A DNA stretch of 7,067 nt, taken from NCBI GenBank assembly GCA_021798415.1, contig JAJZGO010000077.1, positions 1 to 7,067 of the forward strand. The letters are read 5' to 3'. Positions 1-5,495 of the stretch are shown piece by piece. The DNA comes from Thermoplasmata archaeon (lineage in GTDB: Archaea > Thermoplasmatota > Thermoplasmata > Lutacidiplasmatales > UBA184). Made by a program: the position numbers and the translations under genes. A model generated the notes under the pieces. The model saw only the letters and a list, made by a program, of their open reading frames with translations, made no database searches and was not told the DNA's origin. The stretch's first letter is position 1, and every line of letters begins with the position of its first letter.

Positions 1-329
1 CGAGCAATGCCACGGCGGCGGCCGAACGCGATGCGTCCCTTAAAGGCTCCGGGACTTCGAGGTCCGCCGAGCAGGCCCGACCTTCCTCAAGGAGGTCTCC
101 CTCGACCGAAGTCGCACGGGCGAACCGCGCCGTCCGCGGGAACGGGTGCGGGTGCCGTACGAGCCGCTGCCTCCCTCGTATGCGGAGGTCGTCGCGAGGT
201 CCGCCGCTTTTGCGGGCAGCCCCGATCGTCGGTCGACGACGTGGCTCCACGACCCATTCCGTCTTCCCTTGTCCGGGGGGAAGCGTCCGTGGGAGCGCGG
301 GTCGTGATGCCTCTATGACCGAGAGCCGT
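1..329. other. Left-end stretch without a supported gene
   Basis: This stretch lies downstream of the E2 stop codon. Several frames are open, but the translations are arginine- and proline-rich with no family pattern, as expected of frames open only because the DNA is GC-rich. No tRNA T-loop motif, no CRISPR-like repeat and no T-rich terminator was seen on either strand. A 12-base direct repeat (CGAGGTCCGCCG) occurs at 58-69 and 195-206. The only AT-rich island is at about 37-46. The stretch could contain an unrecognised non-coding RNA or simply be a spacer. Confidence 0.5.
37..46 (-). promoter_or_regulatory. Possible TATA-like box for a gene leaving the window leftwards
   Basis: The minus strand reads CCTTTAAGGG here, an AT-rich core in very GC-rich surroundings. 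The centre is about 28 bases upstream of a minus-strand GTG at 13-11, close to the 26-27 base spacing seen for the other two minus-strand promoters. If real, a leaderless gene starts at the left edge, with only four or five codons visible. The motif is nearly palindromic, so the direction is uncertain, but no plus-strand start codon lies at the matching distance. The call is tentative. Confidence 0.3.
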
Positions 330-1667
330 TCAGGCGAGCTCGGCGAACAGCTGGTGCGGGTCTTCGAGATAGGCCTTGACCGTCGCGAGGAACTGTGCTC
401 CATCCATCCCGTCGATCACGCGGTGGTCGAGCGAGACCGAGAGGTTCATGATGTCGGCCGGGCCGATCGTGCCGTCCGCCCGGTACACGGGCCGTCGCTG
501 GATCTTGTGGACCCCGAGAATCCCGACCTCGGGATAGTTGAGGATCGGCGTCGCGAGGAGCCCGCCGAGCGCCCCGAGGCTCGAGATGGTGAAGGTGCTG
601 CCCGTGAGCTCGGCGCGCGTGAGCTTTCCCGCCTTCCCCCGCTCGGCGAGGTCCTGGATCTCTCGGGCGAGCTGCGAGACGCTCTTCTGGTCGGCGTTCC
701 GGACCACGGGCACGATCAACCCCTCGGGAGCGGCCGCCGCGATTCCGATGTGGTACGCCGAACGGACGACGAGCTCCTCGTGCGCGTCGTCCATCGTCGC
801 GTTGAGCCGGGGGTGCGCCTTGAGCCCGGCGACGACCGCCTTCACGATGAACGGCAGGTAGCTGAGGCGGATTCCCTGCTTTTCCACGTGCTTGGCCATC
901 CGATCGCGCAGCCGTACGAGCTCGGAGACGTCGACCTCTTCGACGTAGGTGAAGTGGGCGGCCCGGTGCGTCGATTCCGTCATGTGGTCGAAGATGACGC
1001 GACGGATCCCCCGGATCGGGATCCGTTCGCGGACCTCGGCCGCGGGGACGCCCGGGCCCCCGGAGGCCGCAGGGGCCGCCGTCCGGGGCGTGCCGGGCGC
1101 TCCGGGCGGGGCGACCTGGGTCGGCACGGGCGGAGTCGGGGGCGCCGAAGGGACCGTCTTCGCGCTGGAGACGGCGGCCAGGTCGCCTTCCGTGATCCGG
1201 CCGGCCGGTCCGCTCCCCGCTACGGACGCGAGGTCGATCCCGCGCTCGGCGGCAAGCCGCCGCACGTAGGGCGACGCGAGGAGGCGGGCGGGGCCCGCGC
1301 TTCCGCCGGGCGAAACCGGAGCCGCCGAGCTTTCCTTGGGCGGGGACGCTGAGGGGGGAGGGGGCACCGCCGCGGGCGGAGCCGGGGTTCCCCGGCTCGG
1401 GGGAGGAGCCCCCGGGCCGGACGGACCCCCTTCGGTCTCGATCGTGACGAGGAGGCCACCGACCTTCACCTTGTCGCCGACCTTCGCGTGCAGGGACGCG
1501 ATCCGACCCGACTTCGGCGACGGAATCTCGACGTTCGCCTTGTCGGTGAGGACGCTCACGAGCGGCTCGTCCTCGCGGATCGCGTCGCCTTCCTTCACGA
1601 ACCACTGGACGACCTCGCCTTCCGCGACCCCTTCGCCGATGTCCGGAAGGCGGAACTCGAACGCCAT
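330..1667 (-). CDS. Dihydrolipoamide acyltransferase, E2 of a 2-oxoacid dehydrogenase complex
   Basis: This 445-residue protein is the core acyltransferase. Its lipoyl arm accepts the acyl group from E1 and the C-terminal domain transfers it to CoA. The order is complete: one lipoyl domain at about 2-78 with the lipoylation lysine K43 in TDKA; a Pro/Ala-rich linker at about 80-125; a peripheral subunit-binding domain at about 129-165 (ASPYVRRLAAERGIDL, then GPAGRI); a second Pro/Ala linker at about 168-212; and the catalytic domain at about 215-445, with the active-site motif LDHRVIDG at 413-420 (H415 and D419). The stretch AAHFTYVEEVDVSEL resembles branched-chain E2 proteins, but the acyl substrate cannot be fixed from sequence. 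The ATG at 1667 is preceded by a strong Shine-Dalgarno that overlaps the E1 beta stop, so translation is probably coupled to E1 beta. It is the last visible gene of the operon and appears intact. Confidence 0.95.
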   Translation of the reverse strand: MAFEFRLPDIGEGVAEGEVVQWFVKEGDAIREDEPLVSVLTDKANVEIPSPKSGRIASLHAKVGDKVKVGGLLVTIETEGGPSGPGAPPPSRGTPAPPAAVPPPPSASPPKESSAAPVSPGGSAGPARLLASPYVRRLAAERGIDLASVAGSGPAGRITEGDLAAVSSAKTVPSAPPTPPVPTQVAPPGAPGTPRTAAPAASGGPGVPAAEVRERIPIRGIRRVIFDHMTESTHRAAHFTYVEEVDVSELVRLRDRMAKHVEKQGIRLSYLPFIVKAVVAGLKAHPRLNATMDDAHEELVVRSAYHIGIAAAAPEGLIVPVVRNADQKSVSQLAREIQDLAERGKAGKLTRAELTGSTFTISSLGALGGLLATPILNYPEVGILGVHKIQRRPVYRADGTIGPADIMNLSVSLDHRVIDGMDGAQFLATVKAYLEDPHQLFAELA

Positions 1668-1670
1668 CGT

Positions 1671-1678
1671 CCCCTCCT
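1671..1678 (-). promoter_or_regulatory. Shine-Dalgarno site of the E2 gene
   Basis: The minus strand reads AGGAGGGG, with GGAGG ending five bases before the E2 ATG at 1667. The site overlaps the TAG stop of E1 beta (1679-1677), so a ribosome finishing E1 beta sits on the E2 start region. This fixes the E2 start. Confidence 0.8.
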
Positions 1679-2654
1679 ACGCCGCCTTCACGGTGGCGCG
1701 CACGGCGTGCACGATCTTCTCCGGGTTCGGCAGGTACGCGTTCTCGAGGGCGTACGGGAACGGGGTATCATACCCTGTGACCCGCGCGATCGGGGCCTTG
1801 AGCGAGAAGAACGCCTTCTCGGCGAGGATCGCCGAGAGCTCCGCTCCGAAGCCGCACGTTCGCGCCGCCTCGTGCACGACGACCGCGCGGCCGGTCTTCT
1901 CCACGGAGGCAACGACCGCCTCCTCGTCGAGCGGAACGAGCGTCCTCAGGTCGACGATCTCGGTCGAGATGCCCTCGGCCGCGAGGGCATCGGCAGCCTC
2001 CGTCGCGGGCGCGACCATCGCCCCGTACGCAAAGACGGAGACATCGTCCCCTTCCCGGACGAGACGCGCCCGACCGAACGGCACCCGGTGGTCGCCGTCC
2101 GGTACTTCGCCTGTGACCGACCGGTAGATCCGCTTCGGTTCGAGGAAGATCACCGGATCGGGGTCGTGGATCGCCGTGAGGAGGAGGCCCTTGGCGTCCG
2201 CCGGGGTGGACGGGATGGCGACCTTGAGTCCCGCGGTGTGGCAGAAGTACGCCTCGGTGCTCTGGGAGTGGTAGAGGCCCCCCTTGATGCCGCCGCCGTA
2301 GGGGGCCCGGATCGTGACCGGGCACGGATACTGGCCGCCCGAGCGGTACCGGAACTTGGCGAGCTCGCTGACGATCTGGTCGAACGCCGGGTAGATGAAG
2401 TCGAGGAACTGGATCTCCGCGACGGGCTTGAGCCCGTAGAGGGCCATCCCGATCGCCGTCCCGACGATCCCGGTCTCGGAGAGCGGGGTGTCGATCACGC
2501 GGTCGGCGCCGAATTGCTTGAAGAGTCCCTCGGTCGCGCGGAAGACCCCACCGTTCACTCCGATGTCCTCGCCGAGGAGGAGGACGTCGGGATCCTGTCG
2601 CATCGCTTCCTCGAGCCCGCGGTTGACTGCTTGGACGAGGGTCATCTCCGTCAT
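1677..2654 (-). CDS. 2-oxoacid dehydrogenase E1 component, beta subunit
   Basis: This 325-residue protein pairs with E1 alpha in the alpha2-beta2 thiamine-diphosphate enzyme that decarboxylates a 2-oxoacid and acylates lipoate on E2. Visible family landmarks are LLGEDIGVNGGVFRAT near 26-41; DTPLSETGIVG at 55-65, where E60 is the glutamate expected to activate thiamine diphosphate; APYGGGIKGGLYHSQSTEAYFCH at about 117-139, with the conserved His in HSQS; EPKRIYR near 172-178; and the C-terminal transketolase domain with EIVDLRTLVPLD at 232-243 and a closing TPFPYALE. Length is typical for the family. The ATG overlaps the E1 alpha stop in an ATGA arrangement, so the two subunits are probably made in equal amounts. 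Another in-frame ATG lies at 2645, but the Shine-Dalgarno spacing favours 2654. The subunit is intact. Its substrate cannot be read from this chain alone. Confidence 0.95.
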   Translation of the reverse strand: MTEMTLVQAVNRGLEEAMRQDPDVLLLGEDIGVNGGVFRATEGLFKQFGADRVIDTPLSETGIVGTAIGMALYGLKPVAEIQFLDFIYPAFDQIVSELAKFRYRSGGQYPCPVTIRAPYGGGIKGGLYHSQSTEAYFCHTAGLKVAIPSTPADAKGLLLTAIHDPDPVIFLEPKRIYRSVTGEVPDGDHRVPFGRARLVREGDDVSVFAYGAMVAPATEAADALAAEGISTEIVDLRTLVPLDEEAVVASVEKTGRAVVVHEAARTCGFGAELSAILAEKAFFSLKAPIARVTGYDTPFPYALENAYLPNPEKIVHAVRATVKAA

Positions 2655-3739
2655 GGTGCCCCGCCTCCGGACCCGGCGCCGGCGGCGAACCCGCTGCGCT
2701 GCGCCTCCAATTGGGGGGTTCGGGTCTCGAAGACGTCATCGAACAGGGAAAGAGGGTCGACCGTCGGCGTGCCCTCGGCCGCCTCGAACGCTCGCGCGAC
2801 CTCCGCCCGGGCCGTCTCCCAGATCGCCTTGTCGGCCGACGCCTCCAGCACCCCCGCCTCTGCGAGCTCGCGCGCCAATCGCTGTATCGGGTCGCGTTCG
2901 CGTGCGGCCGCGACCTCGGCGTCCGATCGGTAACGGTGGGGGTCGTCGGAAGTGCTGTGGGGGCCGAACCGGTAGACCTGCGCCTCGATGAGGGTCGGTC
3001 CCTCGCCGCGCACGGCCCGGGCGCGGGCCTCGCCGACGGCCCGGTAGACGGCGTTGAGGTCGTTTCCGTCCAGCACGACCCCGGGAAACCCGTAGGCGTT
3101 CGACTTCTCCGCGAGCGTCGCGCTGCGGGTCTGCTTTTCGCGCGGGAGCGAGATCGCCCACTGGTTGTTCTGGCAGAGGAAGATCGTGGGGGTTCCGAAG
3201 ACCCCCGCGAAGTTGAGCCCGGCGTGGAAGTCGTTCGAGCTCGTCGCCCCGTCGCCGAAGAACGCTATCGTCGCGATCGGGTCGCGGCGCCGCTGAGCGG
3301 CCATCGCCGCTCCGACGGCTTGGGTGATCTGCGTGCCGATCGGGCTCGAGGGGACGACGATGTTCTTGTCGCGGAAGCCGAAGTGGTTCGGCATCTGACG
3401 GCCCTTGCTCACGTCCTGGGAGTTCCCGACGAGCTGGTCGAAGATGGACCGGAGAGGGATTCCGCGGACGAGCGCGACCGCGAGCTCACGGTACGCGGGA
3501 AAGAACCAGTCTTCCGCGTGCATCGCGAGCGCCGTCCCGACCTGGGCGGCCTCCTGGCCCGCCAACGGCGCGTAGAAGCCGATGCGGCCCTGGCGCTGCA
3601 AGGAAAGGCATCGCTCGTCGGTGACCCGGGCGACGACCATCCACCGGTAGGCGTCGAGCATCCGCGCGGTGGGAAGTTCGTGAGGTAGCGAGACTTCCGG
3701 TGCCCCGACGCCCGCTGGGGCGCCCGTCGATCGCGTCAC
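2651..3739 (-). CDS. 2-oxoacid dehydrogenase E1 component, alpha subunit (branched-chain-like)
   Basis: This is the cofactor-binding subunit of the E1 decarboxylase. Numbered from the upstream GTG at 3751, the thiamine-diphosphate motif runs from GDGATSSNDFHAGLNF (166 onward) to QNNQWAI (194-200), the classic GDG...NN pattern. GQEAAQVG at 65-72 and the loop RFGPHSTSDDPHRYRS at 261-276 are also present. The HSTSDDP-YRS form of the loop is typical of branched-chain 2-oxoacid dehydrogenases, whereas pyruvate enzymes usually have an HSMSDP-like form. Two GTG starts are possible. I prefer 3739 (362 residues) because it lies about 26 bases from the centre of the TATA-like box; the GTG at 3751 (366 residues) would lie upstream of the predicted transcript start. 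Neither has a Shine-Dalgarno. It is the first gene of the E1 alpha-E1 beta-E2 operon. Branched-chain specificity is an inference, and archaeal complexes of this type can be broad. Confidence 0.93.
   Translation of the reverse strand: MTRSTGAPAGVGAPEVSLPHELPTARMLDAYRWMVVARVTDERCLSLQRQGRIGFYAPLAGQEAAQVGTALAMHAEDWFFPAYRELAVALVRGIPLRSIFDQLVGNSQDVSKGRQMPNHFGFRDKNIVVPSSPIGTQITQAVGAAMAAQRRRDPIATIAFFGDGATSSNDFHAGLNFAGVFGTPTIFLCQNNQWAISLPREKQTRSATLAEKSNAYGFPGVVLDGNDLNAVYRAVGEARARAVRGEGPTLIEAQVYRFGPHSTSDDPHRYRSDAEVAAARERDPIQRLARELAEAGVLEASADKAIWETARAEVARAFEAAEGTPTVDPLSLFDDVFETRTPQLEAQRSGFAAGAGSGGGAP
2664..2668 (-). promoter_or_regulatory. Shine-Dalgarno site of the E1 beta gene
   Basis: The minus strand reads GGAGG nine bases before the ATG at 2654, inside the last codons of E1 alpha. 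It supports 2654 rather than the second ATG at 2645 as the E1 beta start. Confidence 0.7.
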
Positions 3740-3761
3740 GGGTCCCGGCACCTGCCGCTTC

Positions 3762-3769
3762 GAATATTA
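3762..3769 (-). promoter_or_regulatory. TATA-like box of the E1 alpha-E1 beta-E2 operon
   Basis: The minus strand reads TAATATTC preceded by CAAAGG, the latter a plausible archaeal TFB recognition element. This is the main AT-rich island between the MOSC stop and the E1 alpha start. The box centre (about 3765.5) is 26-27 bases from the GTG at 3739, matching the archaeal distance from TATA box to transcription start and implying a leaderless mRNA. This is inferred from sequence and spacing only. Confidence 0.6.
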
Positions 3770-3780
3770 CCTTTGAGATG

Positions 3781-3826
3781 CGGCTCGGAGGCCACCGAGC
3801 GCGGAGCCCCTTCCGCCCCGGAGCCG
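3781..3826. repeat. Nested inverted repeats between the MOSC and E1 alpha genes
   Basis: An outer pair, CGGCTC (3781-3786) with GAGCCG (3821-3826), encloses a small hairpin, GCGGA (3801-3805) with TCCGC (3812-3816). It lies beyond the MOSC stop and just upstream of the E1 alpha TATA box. No T-tract follows on the minus strand, so a terminator is not well supported. It could be an operator or a transcript-end structure, or it may be chance in GC-rich DNA. Confidence 0.25.
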
Positions 3827-3864
3827 AACTTGGTCGCAGCTGCCCCGCGACCTGACGGCGGGAC

Positions 3865-4365
3865 CTATTCCGGAACGAGCGAGATGGGGTCGCCGGGGCG
3901 TACCGGGCCCCCGACAACGACACGCGCGTACCATCCGCGCCGGTCGAGCATGGTGCGTAGGAACTCGGCGCCGCGGCCCGAGCCGACGTACGGCAACAGG
4001 TAGAGGTTGTCGCACGGCGTGCACGGCTTCGAGATCTCGAGCGTGACCGGGCCCACGCGGAGGCGACGACCGGCCGCGAGCGCCTCCGGAAGGATCCCCG
4101 CCGTCGTGACGTTCTCCCCGAGGTCCCCCGGGGCGACGGGCCAGCCTTCGCGGTTCAACTCCTCGATCGTCTCGATGGGGACGAGAAGCACGGCCATCGC
4201 CGGGTCGTCCCGCTTCTCCTCGTGGCGATACCGGTTGAAGTCTCCGGCGACCCCGTGGACCGTGAACTCCGCCCGCTCGACCGCGGCCTTAGGGAGCCCG
4301 TGCTCGTGGTCCGCCTCGGGCTTGACGTTGACTCGGACGACGTGCGGCGAGGCGGGCGCGCTCAT
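3865..4365 (-). CDS. Stand-alone MOSC-domain protein
   Basis: This 166-residue protein is essentially one MOSC domain, the beta-barrel fold shared with the C-terminus of molybdenum cofactor sulfurase. Family members handle sulfur or reduce substrates bound to a molybdenum cofactor, but the substrate of this one cannot be read from sequence. Visible landmarks are VHGVAGD at 36-42; GDLGENVTTAGI at 80-91, the usual G-GEN-TT motif; GRRLRVGPVTLEISKP near 99-114; and CTPCDN at 115-120. C118 in TPC matches the conserved family cysteine, and C115 is extra and makes a CxxC. There is no signal peptide or membrane segment, so it should be cytoplasmic. The ATG at 4365 is chosen because the TATA-like box centre lies 26-27 bases upstream; ATGs at 4371 and a longer open frame to 4413 exist. 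It has its own promoter and diverges from the ABC operon, so no functional link to either neighbour is shown. Confidence 0.88.
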   Translation of the reverse strand: MSAPASPHVVRVNVKPEADHEHGLPKAAVERAEFTVHGVAGDFNRYRHEEKRDDPAMAVLLVPIETIEELNREGWPVAPGDLGENVTTAGILPEALAAGRRLRVGPVTLEISKPCTPCDNLYLLPYVGSGRGAEFLRTMLDRRGWYARVVVGGPVRPGDPISLVPE

Positions 4366-4387
4366 CCGCATCGGGGAGCTCGGCCGG

Positions 4388-4395
4388 TTATTCAA
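4388..4395 (-). promoter_or_regulatory. TATA-like box of the MOSC gene
   Basis: The minus strand reads TTGAATAA preceded by CGAACC, a plausible TFB recognition element. The box centre (about 4391.5) is 26-27 bases from the ATG at 4365, the same spacing as at the E1 alpha promoter, so the transcript is predicted to be leaderless. The ATG at 4371 would be only about 20 bases away and is less likely. Confidence 0.6.
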
Positions 4396-4409
4396 GGTTC
4401 GCCCGCCCC

Positions 4410-4434
4410 GCAACGGCCCCCGGTGGGGCGTTGC
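4410..4434. repeat. Imperfect inverted repeat between divergent promoters
   Basis: GCAACG (4410-4415), one unpaired G, then CCCC (4417-4420) pairs with GGGG (4425-4428) and CGTTGC (4429-4434) around a four-base CGGT spacer. This makes ten base pairs with a single bulge. It lies between the TATA-like boxes of the MOSC gene and the ABC operon, where a regulator could affect both. It could be an operator, or chance symmetry in GC-rich DNA. No regulator gene is in the window. Confidence 0.4.
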
Positions 4435-4452
4435 GCGACCTCTTCGGGGCGG

Positions 4453-4468
4453 TTAATGCCTATTTGTA
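4453..4468 (+). promoter_or_regulatory. Probable promoter of the ABC exporter operon
   Basis: An AT-rich island reads TTAATGCCTATTTGTA in otherwise GC-rich DNA upstream of the ATPase start at 4509. With CTATTTGTA as the TATA-like core (about 4460-4468), transcription would start near 4491, leaving a leader of about 18 bases that contains GGAG at 4495-4498, ten bases before the ATG. The exact core is ambiguous. Confidence 0.45.
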
Positions 4469-4508
4469 CTGGTGTGGGGATGCGCGCGAGCCTTGGAGCC
4501 CCTGCACG

Positions 4509-5495
4509 ATGTCCGCCACTTCGTTCGCTATCGAAACCCGCGGCGTCACCCGCGTCTTCGATAGCCGCAAGGGGTTCCTCTTCCGGGAAGTCTCGCGCAC
4601 CGAGGCGCTGAAGGGCGTCGACCTTGCGGTCGAGCAGGGAGCGATCTTCGGACTCCTCGGACCGAACGGGGCCGGCAAGACGACGCTCACGAAGATCCTC
4701 TCGACCCTCTTGCTGCCCACGGGGGGCCGCGCGTTCGTCCTCGGCCACGACGTCGTCACCGACGCGGAATGGCTGCGGCCGCGCATCGGGCTCGTCCTCG
4801 GCGGCGAGAGGGGGCTCTACAACCGCATCAGCGGTCGGGAGAACCTGCGGTACTTCGCCGACCTCTACGGCCTCCCGACGGCCGAGCGCGAGCGACGGAT
4901 CGAGGAGATCCTCGAGCGCGTCGACCTGAGCTCGGCGGCCGACCGACGGGTGGAGGAGTACTCGCGCGGAATGAAGCAGAAGCTCCACTTGGCGCGCGGC
5001 ATCCTCCACCGGCCCCAGGTCCTCTTCCTCGATGAGCCGACGATCGGCCTCGACCCGAAGAGCGCTCGGGAGACGCGGAAGCTCGTGCGCTCCCTCGTCG
5101 CCGACGGCGTGACGATCTTCCTCACGACGCACTACATGTTCGAGGCCGAAGAGCTCTGTCCCCAGCTCGCGATCCTGTCGAAGGGACGGATCGTCGCCCG
5201 CGACACCGTCGCGCGGCTCCGGCAGCTCGTCGGCGGGGACCGCACGCTCGAGGCCGAAGCGTACGGGTTCGAGGACAGCGAGGTGAGCGCGCTCCGTCGA
5301 CTTCCCGGCGTCTCGAAGATCATCGAAGAGGAGTACGGTCCTCGCACGCGTCTCACGCTGCGGGTGCGGACCGACGAGATCCGGCCGGACGACGTCCGCG
5401 CCCTCCTGCCGGATCATCCCGAGCTCGAGGTCAAGGAGCGACGGACGAGTCTCGAGGACGTGTACCTCGACCTGGTCGAGGAGGAGGCCCACTAG
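4509..5495 (+). CDS. ABC transporter ATP-binding protein (ABC-2 exporter type)
   Basis: This 328-residue ATPase would power the two permeases encoded just downstream. Seen in order are Walker A GPNGAGKTT at 51-59; the Q-loop region at about 92-110, where the usual glutamine is absent and the sequence is GLVLGGERGLYNRIS; the signature motif as YSRGMKQKLHLAR at 151-163; Walker B VLFLDEPTIGLDP at 171-183 with D175 and the catalytic E176; and the H-loop TTHYM with H208. A C-terminal extension of about 100 residues ends in TSLEDVYLDL, as in ATPases of the daunorubicin/Nod-factor/NatA-like exporter group. There is no membrane segment. The ATG at 4509 starts directly ahead of the conserved N-terminus; an upstream TTG at 4431 lies inside the inverted repeat and before the promoter, so it is rejected. 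The stop is followed immediately by the permease ATG. The exported substrate is unknown. Confidence 0.93.
   Translation: MSATSFAIETRGVTRVFDSRKGFLFREVSRTEALKGVDLAVEQGAIFGLLGPNGAGKTTLTKILSTLLLPTGGRAFVLGHDVVTDAEWLRPRIGLVLGGERGLYNRISGRENLRYFADLYGLPTAERERRIEEILERVDLSSAADRRVEEYSRGMKQKLHLARGILHRPQVLFLDEPTIGLDPKSARETRKLVRSLVADGVTIFLTTHYMFEAEELCPQLAILSKGRIVARDTVARLRQLVGGDRTLEAEAYGFEDSEVSALRRLPGVSKIIEEEYGPRTRLTLRVRTDEIRPDDVRALLPDHPELEVKERRTSLEDVYLDLVEEEAH
5483..5487 (+). promoter_or_regulatory. Shine-Dalgarno site of the first permease
   Basis: GGAGG lies in the last codons of the ATPase gene, eight bases before the permease ATG at 5496. The ATPase TAG (5493-5495) directly abuts this ATG, which suggests translational coupling. 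Confidence 0.7.

Noticed and set aside
60..110. Resemblance of minus-strand GAGGAAGGTCGGGCC to the RNase P RNA core motif
   Set aside because: The match to the GAGGAAAGTCC core is imperfect and the partner conserved segment (ACAGAA-like) was not found in the right order.
7..318. Plus-strand open frame of 103 codons at the left end
   Set aside because: Arg/Pro/Ser-rich with no family pattern, no Shine-Dalgarno and no promoter at the right distance; not distinguishable from chance.
180..1352. Long plus-strand open frame (390 codons) opposite the E2 gene
   Set aside because: It is antisense to a fully recognisable E2, has arginine/aspartate-rich low-complexity composition and no family pattern; GC-rich DNA leaves such frames open.
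313..1605. Minus-strand open frame of 430 codons in another frame of E2
   Set aside because: It overlaps E2 on the same strand, is dominated by Arg, Pro and Gly, and lacks any domain. It is a frame shadow.
1488..2933. Plus-strand open frame of 481 codons across E2, E1 beta and E1 alpha
   Set aside because: It runs antisense across three real genes and their junctions, with no recognisable motif.
2711..3688. Plus-strand open frame of 325 codons opposite E1 alpha
   Set aside because: It mirrors E1 alpha codons, is rich in Arg, Val, Asp and Gly, and has no promoter or Shine-Dalgarno.
4480..4611. ATG at 4480 as a start for a short frame near the ABC promoter
   Set aside because: It is out of frame with the ATPase and encodes a Ser/Arg/Ala-rich peptide that overlaps conserved ATPase codons.
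4392..5492. Minus-strand open frame of 366 codons opposite the ABC ATPase
   Set aside because: It is antisense to a protein with all ABC motifs; its Glu/Arg/Leu-rich composition is the complement of real codons.
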